Below, one piece after another: positions 17,750 to 27,572 of a stretch of DNA of 27,572 nt. Numbering within the stretch: position 1 is the stretch's first letter; each line of letters starts with the position of its first letter. Position numbers and translations under genes: made by a program. The notes under the pieces were generated by a model. That model was not told the DNA's origin. It was given only the letters and a program-made list of their open reading frames with translations, and did not search any database. This stretch comes from Chara braunii. Taxonomy: Eukaryota; Streptophyta; Charophyceae; Charales; Characeae. The stretch covers positions 1,027,753-1,055,324 of the forward strand of contig BFEA01000553.1 in the NCBI GenBank assembly GCA_003427395.1. Direction: 5' to 3'.

Positions 17750-20700
17750 TAATCACGAGTGGTAATTCCCGCTTCAGTAGATGAGGCTCTCGATTACGTA
17801 CCCCGCGAAAGGTCCTGTAGGGCACTGCCCCACCAGTTTACGTAGTGTGAGGGCGATGTCAGTCTTTCCCCTTTTGATGCATGTGCCGCTCAGGACGCTT
17901 TAGCAGTCACTTCTTGGTTCAACACATCACTTTTATGACTCGACGTCGACTAAATATTTGGAACTCGATACTTATTCTAGCTTACAATGAGTAGTTTAGT
18001 CATAAGTCAAGTCTGTGCTGGAGACCGTTGACCCTAGCTTTGACATTTTCATATTTAATTTGACAAACTCAAGTGTCTCTACTCAGCGTTGAAACTTCGA
18101 GTATGATCCTTGGTCTTGTTCAGAGTTAAGGGTATGAGCTCAGTGTATGTTTCGTGACAACTTCCACTCGGCTACTGTGGCGAGGTACCACTGATAATAA
18201 TTGAAATTTACCTAGACTCAACGTATTACGTACTGAAATTTTTGTTCTCCTACTGCATGCGGCTCCACAATTAGAAGGGTAATGACGAGTGTTTAGTACT
18301 CTACCAAGGGTGCCCCACCTTTCACTTCTGATCAACTGAGAATCTTTAGTCCTTTTCATCGCATTGGGGTTGGTAGTATTTCCAGTCTAGGTCGTTCACA
18401 TAGCCTTGGAATATCATCAGTCTCAAATATGGCCTATACCCGGAACTGTCTTAGTCTGTTTGTTCGGGTATAAGATTGGGTCAATCGGATCCTCGTACAA
18501 TCAATCGAGACAAAAAAAGGTTCAGAATGCCAGTCTGATCCGAAGCATTGCGTTCAAAACACGGGTTTCTCTAAAATGACCGTTCTTTAAGCTTACAAGA
18601 TTACTCCACAATTTCTTATATCAGGAGGGCGATCTATGCAGACCACCGAAGGACATGTTCACGTTGTCCCGAAAAGACAAGGGTGTTTGCAGGATCGATA
18701 CGTAGACCGTGAGAATTCACCTCCTTTTGAAATTAGTCCCCATCAATCAAAAACTTTGCGAGAAGATGTGCAATTCCTCTCAGAGTTTTCCCTCTCTTGC
18801 CCATCAAATATTCTTCACGAATTACGGGAGATGCCTAACTGGAGAAATCACGACTTTCCTCTTCTCTGAAGACTAACTTTCATCAGGAAAATGAGGGAGT
18901 GATATCAGAGGTTGAACCAGCAATCCTAAGGCGATCGATGAGCGATGTAGGTCCCACTCCTGTAGGTCCCACTCCTGTTGCAGTACCTGCAGCGAGCCTC
19001 GTATACCAGGGTCTGATATAAGTGCATCAATCTCACTTCGCCCAAACACTCTTCTCACTCCAAGTCCCGATGCAGACTCACTGTTCCTATACCGGTAACG
19101 GTAAGCATCAGATGGTAAGGTGACTGCAAAGGCGTGCTCAACAGAGTTTGTCAAATCAACAAGTTGTCATGCAAGCCAACTCGTGTACATGATTTTGCAG
19201 ATGACGGATTCTCTCAGACAGACTCAAGCATATGGTATTTGAGCTGGGAGACGGAATAAGAGAAACATTTTTTTTATTTTTTTTTACTGCACTTATTAAC
19301 CCCAAAATCTCATGGCAGTAGGTCCCTCGACGATCAGAGACAAAAATGACATTAGCTACATCATTCGCTTTGGCATGTATGAGGTTTTTTCTACGCACTT
19401 AGCCAAACGGCGTGGTCACAAAAAACCAGGAGCGACGTCTTTGTATGATTATCAACCGAGTCTTCTCTACCGATTGATGTGTTATTGCATAAACCCTTTA
19501 TCACACACGTGTCCCAGTTTTCAACATCATCAGTACCCTACCTTTGCACACTCGACCCCTTTACTATACATATGCAACAATATCTCACAGGCAAGCTAAG
19601 ATCGGAAAACGACTGACGTCAACTGAATACAAGGGTATTTCTTTCAAAATTGGCTCACAATTCGTTCGCAAGCATTTGTCTCCACTCACGTCATTGCCTA
19701 ATCATCCCCCTCTCTGCGAGAGAGAACTAGTTAGAGGCGGCAACCATTCTTAGGTACGACCTTTTCTTGGGACCCCAAGTAAAACCAAAAAACTCGTTCA
19801 CTTACATCACGGTCACATGGGATAACTCAATCCACTCGTTCTCCTGAGTAGGATGAGTCACACAAGCTGATTTGCCTTACTATGCAGAGGCTAACTCCCA
19901 CTGAGACTTCTCTATAACTAATGCTTGATTTATTGCACCTCTCTTCCCTCTTAGCTCACCCTGATCACATATAGAAAGCACGTAGCCTCTTCGAGACCTA
20001 CCTTTTCAGTCTCGTCACCGCAAGTCAACCCAATTCGCTCGATGGCTGACATCACCAGTGATGGGTGGGTCTCACCCTACCACTACAAGTTAGGTCTCGT
20101 ATACAGTTCAATCGTTGTCGTTAGCCGTTGTTCCCTCTGAGAGGAGACATTCAGAGGTCGCACTCTTACAAGAGTCTTACTCTCCTTCTCTATTCTGGCA
20201 CTGTCTCTTCCATCACTCATTCTCGGTCTTGCTCAGTTGCGCTGGAGCACACAAAGACACAGGCCACACGTGATCGTCTCTCCACTACTGAGGGTATCAA
20301 CCAACCTGACGTCAAGACTGCTGATCTCATTGGGGTATCTAGACCAAAGAGGCACACAACATGCTTTTGTTGGTTGTAAGAGTCGACGCGCTGTCTCATT
20401 CCCCTGCTTCTCAGGTAAGCATGCCCATCGTCGAACGATTAGTGCAGTGTCGCGCCAGTCGCACTCGGGCTACTCGAAGTGCGACCGTCCCTCTCCCTAC
20501 TCGACTCTTCGGAATACGGCGTTTCCCCATTCGCACAGAGGCTAGCTCGACGTCTCATTGATCAAGTGTTGGCTAATCAGAGCGCGCGCGCAGACCCGCT
20601 TTCTTTCTTCTGCCTGTTCGAGAGGACTACAATAGTGAACCCTGCCCTGTGGACGAGCATTTACCCTAGGCATGGCAGACGAGGTTGCGAACCTGAAAAC

Positions 20701-20920
20701 TCTCAATCATTCTCTTGCGCTCTGAGAGCCTAGTCCCTCTCCCTACGATCGTGACTAACTCTCCCTCGCTATGGTTTTCACATGTGTCCCCTCGTCCTAA
20801 CTTCCCCCGTGCAGAAGTCAAGTTGACGTCAGCATCCCGAGCATACATGCTGCACTCGCACATACTTGTCTAGTCTCTCTCTCACTCGTGCGTATCTTGG
20901 CCTCACTGTCTGTTTGCCCG
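17750..20920. other. Long stretch without a supported gene
   Basis: Many 60-100 codon frames occur on both strands, but none has a recognisable motif or a sustained protein-like pattern. Small features: a 15-bp unit (TGTAGGTCCCACTCC) repeated twice at 18946-18975, a T-rich tract near 19268-19285, and (GC)n at about 20581-20591. The GC content rises from about 20 kb onward. Confidence 0.5.
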
Positions 20921-21081
20921 CCGTCGTGAGTGAGCCTCCCATGTCCGCCTAGCAGCCCTGGTCCCGGTCATGTCGTCGCGAGCTGGCCTCCGGGCACTTC
21001 TCCACGGGCTCCGCAGGTGGGTGATCTCGTCGCCACTGGTCCCATCCATGCCAAGACTGGGTCGCCTCGGCGTCGTTTATC

Positions 21082-21512
21082 TCAGACTCCTCTTCGGAGT
21101 CGCGATCGATCCCTGGTCGTGGTCCTAGGAGATGAGTCATCTTCGTGGTAGGTAATAGTCACCCGCATTCCCGCTGTTACCCCGTCTCTCTGGCACCTCC
21201 GCTCAGCCCTATTACGCGCCTCGGTGATAGCCGCTTGCAGTTTCTCGTCTCTTCTCGTTTCCTGCTCTCGATGGCCATAGACGTTGATCTTCAACTTTAC
21301 CTCTCCCATAGGCTTCCCGTAGGTCAGTATAGTCTCAACTAAGGTACCCTTCTCATCCTCTCGTTCCCACATCCAAGAGTACCTCATGCACCTTGGCCTA
21401 TAGCCACGCAGAATAGCCGCTTTCAGAATAGCCAGGGTCTTGATTCCTGGCTCCCGCACACAGATAGCTCGCCAACGGGGTACCTCACCGTTCTGCCCTT
21501 CTCCCTCAGACT
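21082..21512 (-). CDS. Charged unrecognised ORF
   Basis: The first Met is at 21459, but the frame is open back to about 21512, where two stops precede it. The translation looks like a real protein: RWRAICVREPGIKTLAIL, AILRGYRPRCMRYSWMW, GKPMGEVKLKINVYGHREQ, an Arg/Glu-rich helical stretch (DEKLQAAITEARNRAERRC), then MRVTITYHEDDSSPRTTTR. The upstream VPRWRAICV segment reads as part of the same protein, so the Met at 21459 may not be the real start; an upstream exon or a truncated transposon gene is possible. No family is recognised. Plus-strand frames across the same bases look less protein-like. Confidence 0.35.
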
Positions 21513-21720
21513 ACTAGCGTTAGCAGAATGGGGCTGCCTACGCACTTCTAGCGGCCAATGGCCAATGACTCGTTTGCTCCACCCTTTATAGTCTCGCCAC
21601 TCACCACGATCCCTGCATTCTAAATGAAGAATTCAAATAACCCTCCTTTTAAATTCTTCATATTAATAATTTAGAGTTCCAAAAATAATAAAATAAATAA
21701 GATCAAATAATTTGAGAAAG

Positions 21721-21960
21721 GTGGGAGACCACGGCTCAACGGTTAGAGCACGAACTGAACTCACTTCGCTGCTGTCAATCACTAATCCTCGTGATGTGAC
21801 TACAGGCCTGAAGCGGTAGTCCCATAACGGGATACCGACGGACACAGTCCTCCTTTCAAAACACGCCGTCGGCCTACTCCTATTGGGTACCTGCATCCGA
21901 TGGCAAGGAGGGGGATTATGGCCCTCCACAGGGGGGGGTTGATAAGCCTCCTACCAAAGC
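21721..21960 (+). mobile_element. tRNA-like SINE candidate
   Basis: GGGAGACCACGGCTCAACGG opens a segment containing GCTCAACGGTTAGAGC, a tRNA D-arm (GCTC/GAGC stem, AACGGTTA loop) that serves as an A box, about seven bases after a possible acceptor-stem start. A weak B-box-like CTGTCAATCAC follows about 45 bases later. The non-tRNA body runs to a G-rich stretch at about 21933-21939. A tRNA cloverleaf cannot be completed, so this is a SINE or a decayed tRNA-derived repeat rather than a tRNA gene. Confidence 0.4.
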
Positions 21961-22060
21961 GGGCCAGTGTAGGCCACCAGTTTGCACTCAGGGTTCATGA
22001 ACGAACCGTTGACTGACTCCTCGTGAAAGCGACAGAAGGAGGAGATCAAAATAAGAGAGT

Positions 22061-22122
22061 TGATAAATAAAATAATAATAGTAATAATAATAGTAATAAC
22101 AATAATAATAATGATAATAACA
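22061..22122. repeat. (AAT/TAATAATG)n microsatellite
   Basis: AAT-type triplets with G and C interruptions cover about 60 bases and are followed by a run of A at 22128-22138. It may be the tail of a retroposon ending here. Confidence 0.9.
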
Positions 22123-22255
22123 ACTGTAAAAAAAAAAAGGAAAGGAAAATGGTGCTTCAAAGTTCAGTTGTGCTGCGAAGTCACCACAAACCATCAGACA
22201 CTGAGGCACTAGGACAACGATTCAAATCTAAGCATTGTTTTCTCATTCTCTTTCT

Positions 22256-22258
<3 letters not shown>

Positions 22259-22288
<30 letters not shown>
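22259..22288. repeat. Poly(T) run of 30
   Basis: Thirty consecutive T. On the minus strand this would be the poly(A) tail of a retroposon lying to the right (22289 onward), but no internal promoter boxes were identified there. Confidence 0.95.
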
Positions 22289-22290
<2 letters not shown>

Positions 22291-23100
22291 ACCTACCCCA
22301 GAACACGACTATAAGGATCCGACGCGCGGTTGAGAAAACCGAGCCGACTATCGCTATCCCACTCCAGCACTTAGCCCAAAACAGGGCCATTAGGGCCCGG
22401 CGCTATCGGCGCGAATACCCTGACAAGGGTATCCGCCCTTGTTTTTGCAAGTGACTGGAAGTACGAGTAGAGGTCTAAAGTGTACTGCGCGAGACGCGCC
22501 TAGGTCTATTTGGTTACATAGGTAAGTTGCGTGATTCGAGTAGGGCGGGAGTGGGCGTGCGGGATTAAGGCGCGCGCACAATTTTTCTGCTTTTGATTAT
22601 GTATCCGGCATAGTTAGCCGATCTGGCTTTGATTACTAGAGGTAAGAGGAGTCCTTCGTAGGGATAAGTGACCGTAGTAGTCTAACGTACGACGTAGGGG
22701 GCGAGGCGGCCGCGGCGCAAAGAGGGCAAGCCGGCGTAGGAGCCTAGCGGTAGCGTGCCTAATGGGAGGTAGGAAAGAGGGTTGGGGCTGTGTCCCAGGC
22801 CTGGGGGCTGCGCCGCACCGGTTCATATGGAATGCCGCGCAGGCCAATACCAGACTTGGGCTTAGCCCTATAGGTTACGGTGTCAGACTGTGATACGGGG
22901 AGCAACCTAGCGGGCCACAGAGCAGAGTAGCGTGCATAAAAGCAGCGTGAAGAAAACCGAGGGGTTGAGGGTCCCACGAGATTATCCCCCTTGTTGTTTT
23001 TTGCTGGGGAGTCCGACAGCAGGCCCGCGAGGCAGGACCGAGGCTAGGTTCCGATGGTCCTCCTCCCCCTCCGCCGTTTTCCTAGGGATTCTAAGTTCTT
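22289..23100. other. GC-rich sequence with small hairpins, no supported gene
   Basis: Several short inverted repeats are visible, such as ATACCCTGACAAGGGTAT near 22417-22434 and GGCGCTATCGGCGC near 22399. The frames of 60-80 codons on both strands are Pro/Arg-rich, as expected from GC-rich non-coding DNA. Confidence 0.4.
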
Positions 23101-23150
23101 ATTTTTTTATTTTTTTTATTTTTATTTATTATTATTATTATTATTATTTT
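23101..23150. repeat. T-rich tract with (ATT)n
   Basis: T runs pass into (ATT)n over about 50 bases. Plus-strand translation gives Phe, Tyr and Leu runs and should not be taken as a membrane segment. Confidence 0.9.
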
Positions 23151-23419
23151 GTTGTTTTGTCCCATATGGGATGCAGCCCGGTGCCGGTACCAGGGCCGCC
23201 CGGGAAGCCCAGCAGCCTAGTTCTGTGGATACAACCACGAACTGCTGGGATACTAGTATCGGGTTGCAGTCTGCGGGACATCCGTTGCAATTGGTACGAC
23301 ACAGACAAAATTAGCAGGGCCTTTCCCATGACCGATAGTGGAGCCCCGAGACTTCAGATTGGGTGATTGGCAGGGCCACACTCATACAATTTGGCTTGGA
23401 ATGCTGCTGGTGGGACTGC

Positions 23420-23665
23420 NCCTAGCATCAGGTCCTACGAAGGAGAGGAAGCCAACCGCACCTACCCGCACTTGGGGGCGAAGAGCACTTGCCGAGCCCG
23501 AGGCTCCGGTGCCCAAGACGAGCACACCAAGGGGATCATGGNAGAATGCTATTTAGAGTTGGCCGCTGGTTCAGGTAGGCTTTCAAAGNTGTATGATGCT
23601 TAGCTACCACGCAACGGTGGCTTGACAGGGAGGAGGAAGTAGAAAGGGAAAAGCGGGGAGTGACN
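23420..23665. other. Four ambiguous bases (N)
   Basis: Single N residues occur at 23420, 23542, 23589 and 23665. The window is otherwise free of N, so this short stretch was hard to call, perhaps because collapsed repeat copies differ there. Confidence 0.95.
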
Positions 23666-24660
23666 AGGAGAAAGAGAGGGAGAGTGGACGAGGTGCGACT
23701 GTGCAAGGTAAAGGGAGGGTTGTCTTTAGGCGCAGACGGGAAGCAGCGGGGCAGCGCAGTGAAGATTAGGCATGGAGCGATGGGCTTCAGCTGTAGGAAT
23801 TTAGTAAAGACGGTGATGAACGAACCCGGCTGGGATTCTGCACCAGGTGCAACCAAGATAGAGATGGTGGAAGACTGGTTGAGCGCGGACATGGAGGGGG
23901 TGGCTGCCTGATTCTTTGCAGATCTAAGTGGGGAGAGGACCGGATATGGGGTTTTGGGATGAGGCGAAACATGATCTAACATCGGAATTAGTGGAAAATC
24001 AGTAATGAGTGAGGGTTGCAGGAAAAGGGTTGCGCGGAGTTGGATGAATGAGTGGATATGGTGGAGTAAGAAGTGAATGATTCGCTCGATTCTCAACACA
24101 ATCGGACGGACCAAGACCCATTCCTGAGGTTTTGGACCTCTGCGAGCTCGAATCTGCCTTCAGATTGATGGATGGTTGAGTAGAATGGAAGCTAGAAGGG
24201 GAATGGAATGCGCGGAGGCGTCATATTCGTTAACATGGCGGAGCGAAAAAGGGCATATCTCGCCTGTCCCCACACAAAATTGAGCAAGATAAGATTTGAA
24301 GTGGGGTTTTTGATGCACTCCGGATGTGATGGCTGCGTCGAAATTTGGGTCTGAGGAGTGGCTTGGCCGGTACGAGCGGTAGGGGCTGCGCGACCACTTA
24401 CGGGAAGGTTCGGGGGGAAAAGGAAATGTATCTGCCCTCGTCTTAGCGGAAGATTCACTCTCATTTTGCACGTTCGATGAGCACATCTGTCGGACCTACG
24501 ATTGCTGCCCACCTGGTTGTCGTAGCCAACCTTCGTCAGGATCTCTCTGGGTCTGCAACACGTGCTGGTTGTCTTCGTAACCAAGGTAGCCATTGGCCAC
24601 GGTACTTGGTCGCCTCCAAGGGGAAGGTTCCTCGTCACCGACTGATTGTAGGGCATCGGG
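23590..24660. other. Purine-rich plus strand with opposing open frames, no supported gene
   Basis: The plus strand is rich in A and G, which by itself keeps minus-strand frames open: 192 codons at 23536-24114 and 154 codons at 24192-24656, both Pro/Ser/Leu-rich. The plus-strand frame at 23660-23911 (CRNLVKTVMNEPGWDSAPG...) looks no worse. Without a recognisable motif on either strand I do not call a gene. Confidence 0.45.
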
Positions 24661-24752
24661 CGGTTGCTGGGGGGGGGGTGCTGCTCAGATAAACATGTCT
24701 CTACTGCATATTACGTACACACGTGAGACACTACCTCAGATCCACATAGATT

Positions 24753-24783
24753 AAGACACACGCACACACACACACGCACAATC
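24753..24783. repeat. Short (AC)n microsatellite
   Basis: ACACAC units with CGCA interruptions cover about 30 bases. Confidence 0.85.
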
Positions 24784-25209
24784 GCATCATGACTCATGTA
24801 TTTGTACTGGTACTCACTCAGCAGATACTCCATGGTGGGGAGTTGAGTCTGCTATGAAATCGAGTCCACACACCCTACTGCGAGCAGAAAGAGAATACAC
24901 ACAAAACATCGATGGTGCACATCCGCTTCATGTGCACCGTGGGTATAGAGAGCAAGGCGCTGTTGTACCTTCCTATGTTCTAGTGGAATATTATTTCTAT
25001 TTTTACACAATTTGTAAGTAGAGGAGTGTAGCCCACGGTCGGAGTTGCTCCTGCTCGCTGTTGTGCTCGATAGCTGAAATCCTGGCCGAATGCACCGGGC
25101 ACAGCAGGGTAAGGGGCGGGTGAAATGGTAAACGGTAAATCAAGGGAGAGACATGAAGAGAGGGTGAGTGTTACGAAGAGGTAGGGAGTGCGGAGGAGAC
25201 AGCAGGGGG

Positions 25210-26710
25210 AGGCACCTCCACGAGCTGGTGAAAGACTGTTGCTGATAGTTGTTGCCCGCCGGCGGCCTATGGAGATCGCTGTTGGGGCCTGTTGCCACGA
25301 AGTGCTGCAGCATCTGTGATTGGGCCAGCTGGCTGAGCAGGGCGCGAACTACTGTTGCTGCTGCCTATAGTGGACTGTGCCCAGGCTGTTGCCGTGACTG
25401 CTGCATACTGCTGTGGTCCACCGCTGTGTAATACTACTAAGTCTGTAGGCTATGCACGATTTGTTGCCACTGCTGGCTACATTCGTCATCAATCACTAAT
25501 GCGCACCAATGCAATGTCCGTTTGGGAGGGCATAAGCAGTTGCTGCTACGATTGACCGTGCACAACTGCTATTACTGTTAGGCCGTACACGGACTACTCC
25601 ATACCCAGACTACCCTTGTGCACCGCTGCTGCCCGAGGGGGCTATGCGCGGGCTACTGCCGCAGCTGGCTACAACTACTAATGTTTGCTGGGTCCAGGCA
25701 CGGGCCGTAGCTACTGGCAAAAACGGTTGTTGTTGTGGTCACGATAGCAGTTGGCTCCCTTGCTACTGACCGACGCTGTGCACTGTTGCATGTTGCTGGT
25801 GCCTGTGGGAGATTGCGGCCATTGCTACTGACAACCACTGAGTACTACGGCTCCCTACTGCGCGCAGACCATGGCTGTTGATTGATAATGTGCAAACTAC
25901 CGTAGCATGCCGCTACTGATCAGGTGGTGTTGGTTGGTGCTTCGTATTTTTGCTGCACTATCCGGGGCGGCTTTGCTGCTGTGGGAGGCCGCAGGTTGCG
26001 TTAATGGTGCTCCCTACTACAGCCACTGGGGTACTGGCTGTAGGTTGTTGTGACAGGTGGGCAGCATTGTGCGGTTGAGCACGCTAGGTCGTGCTGCAGA
26101 GGCGGCTATCGCACCAAGTACCCGGTGCTCAGCCCCAGAGTCACCAGCCAATGGGTGTACGGGCTATGGCTACCGTTGACTATGACCGCTATGTATTGAT
26201 GCTGCATACTAAGGAAGGTCAACTGCTGAGGCTAGGGTCTGTGAGCGGGCCGCTATTGCTGTAGATCACCCCTAAGAGTACTGCTGCTACTGGCACCAAC
26301 TGCTGTTGCAGTAGCCGCTGCTGCGGATTGCTGACCGGCTGCTGGCCAGCGCTGTGCACTGTGGCACGCTGTTGGTGACTGTTGGAGCATTGATGTCATT
26401 ACTGCTGGCCGCCATTGAATACGGTTGCTGCTGCTGCGACTGAGGAGGACCTGCTACTATTGGCGGTGCGCTGGTGCTGCCGCTGTTGCTTGTGCACTAC
26501 TGATGCGTCTGCGTGCGCGCTGTTGCCACGTTCGTAGGCAGATTGCATACTGCTACTGGTGATTGCCACTGCTGCTGTTGGTTGCAACTGTTACTTTTGA
26601 CCGCCGCTGTGTACTGCTGCGGTGTGCGGATGATGGTTGTTGTTTACTACTGTAGTTGCTGTTGACAAGCTGCTACTGTTACAGTTGGCCGCCACTGAGT
26701 ACTACGGCGA
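25210..26710 (+). repeat. Degenerate CTG/GTT-rich minisatellite-like region
   Basis: About 1.5 kb is built from CTG, GTT, GCT and TAC triplets with recurring longer units. One ~87-base stretch from about 25784 (GCTGTGCACTGTTGCATG...) recurs from about 26350 (GCTGTGCACTGTGGCACG...) with GGCCRCCAYTGARTAC-type blocks in the same order. Around 26599 and 26687 the block GRCCGCCRCTGWGTACT repeats at a spacing of 88. Many other half-copies are present. Stops occur in all frames often enough that a single long coding repeat is unlikely. Confidence 0.65.
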
Positions 26711-27572
26711 CTCCTATGGGCTATGGTGGGTTGCTGTGCGGCTGGGGTTGAACTGCAAGAGGTTATCTGGTGTTGCAGCATGGTAGAGTGGTGGCAAGAG
26801 GAGGTAATGCTACGAACTAGGAGGTCGTCGGGAAGGGTTACTTCAGCAATTGAGTTTGTTGGTGAAGCACAGATTACAGCTGCATACTGTGCGCTGCTGC
26901 TGCTGCACGCCAGGACTGTTACAGAATGTTGGCTCGGAGGGGTAGTTGAGCTTAGGGTGGGGACCTGGCTCTACAGGGTGGGGGCCGCCGGGAGGGGTTG
27001 TTTCGGTAGGTTGGGTTCGCTGATCAAGCTGTTAGTAGGCCGCCATTGCGGGGCCGTCATGCGAACCAAGATAACAAGGCCCTCTCACGCGAGTCTCAGT
27101 GCATCCCCCTGAGAGTCTCTAAACCTTTTCTATCTGCCCTTCTTACTCCAAGTCTAGTCCATTGGTTACGAGGGGAAGGCGGCAGGCGGGATTGCAACCT
27201 GTAGGTCCGCATCAGGACTCTGTGGGGAGCCCTCCCTCCGATTGCGGGAGCTCTGCCGAAACCTAGGCGAGGTTCTGGAGGCAGGGAACCATCAGGTAAC
27301 TCCTTTCTGTCTGTATACTCCCACTACACCCATGTTTGCATGTCCCCCCCTATGGCTGATTGATGTATGTCTGCCTGTCACTATCAATCTTACTTTCTAT
27401 TCAGGAGATAACCAGACAAAGTAAAAGAACGCATGTATAAAGTTAAGTTTCAACTTCTTTGACTGATTGAAGGCAGATTGTGGGATTGCATCTGGGGGAA
27501 GGGTGGGAGAAAGACAGTATTGCATGGAGTTTGACTGGGTCAACCAAAGGCTGGGCCAGTTCCATAAGTTTG
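26711..27572. other. Window end, no supported gene
   Basis: A 129-codon plus frame (26723-27112) starts at the edge of the CTG-rich region and has no recognisable features. Beyond it there are only short frames. A donor-like CATCAG/GTAAC at about 27296 is isolated. Confidence 0.45.

Noticed and set aside
22932-23366. 144-codon plus ORF with an apparent membrane helix
   Set aside because: The hydrophobic part is the T-rich/(ATT)n tract at 23101-23150; no other protein feature is seen.
23536-24114. 192-codon minus ORF
   Set aside because: It is kept open by the purine-rich opposite strand, crosses three N, is Pro/Ser-rich and lacks any motif. It remains possible but unsupported.
25210-26710. 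CRISPR-like or phage-like repeat array
   Set aside because: The units are diverged, contiguous and unevenly spaced, without unique spacers, and the context is eukaryotic.
26723-27112. 129-codon plus ORF
   Set aside because: It starts at the edge of the CTG-rich region, its Cys/Leu/Val-rich composition follows the triplets, and no domain is seen.
1-27572. A single undescribed multi-gene system across the window
   Set aside because: The recognisable parts are independent, differently aged mobile elements on both strands. No gene set shares orientation, spacing and function beyond the Penelope-like element itself.

Overview
This is eukaryotic nuclear DNA, most probably from a plant. A 29-base tract matches the 5' end of plant-type U2 snRNA. 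There is a chromodomain-bearing Ty3/Gypsy remnant, and a Penelope-like retroelement whose domain order fits the Chlamys group described from the green lineage. Several MITE/foldback structures and tRNA-like SINE candidates are also present. A non-seed plant or alga is possible, but the sequence does not settle it. There is no intact gene I can name and no prokaryotic-style operon. Almost all recognisable coding sequence is broken transposon sequence or unplaced fragments.

Layout. 1-1.5 kb: microsatellites, a U2-like fragment (minus) and a run of 20 G. 1.75-2.58 kb: a long foldback element with a near-perfect 293-bp palindrome at its core; diverged pieces of the same repeat continue to about 3.2 kb. 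3.2-5.1 kb: AT-rich DNA with a poly(A)-tailed retroposon scar. 5.18-6.08 kb (plus): the 3' end of a chromovirus pol gene (integrase C-terminal part plus chromodomain) with stops and a frameshift. 7.5-8.0 kb: a 453-bp MITE with long terminal inverted repeats. 8.0-9.15 kb (minus): an intronless, broken, unrecognised coding region. 10.08-10.24 kb: a tRNA-like SINE candidate.

10.33-15.89 kb (minus): the most informative object, a 5.6-kb Penelope-like element between two direct ~450-bp repeats. Reading on the minus strand, it holds a CCHC zinc-knuckle/coiled-coil protein, then a GIY-YIG endonuclease, then a reverse transcriptase. The endonuclease therefore lies N-terminal to the RT, a permuted order. 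All parts carry frameshifts or stops, and the RT catalytic motif reads VDY instead of VDD.

16.5-17.7 kb (minus): three unrecognised ORFs that may be exons of one gene, one of them partly made of a TTGAATGTTG-like repeat. 17.75-21.0 kb: nothing recognisable. 21.08-21.5 kb (minus): one charged ORF that looks protein-like. 21.7-23.2 kb: a tRNA-like SINE candidate and several simple repeats. 23.4-23.7 kb contains four ambiguous bases. 25.2-26.7 kb: a degenerate CTG/GTT-rich minisatellite-like region with diverged copies of an ~85-bp unit. The last 0.8 kb has nothing I can support.

The genes do not form a pathway. The window reads as a graveyard of nested mobile elements, with possible host-gene fragments at 8.0-9.1 and 16.5-17.7 kb.
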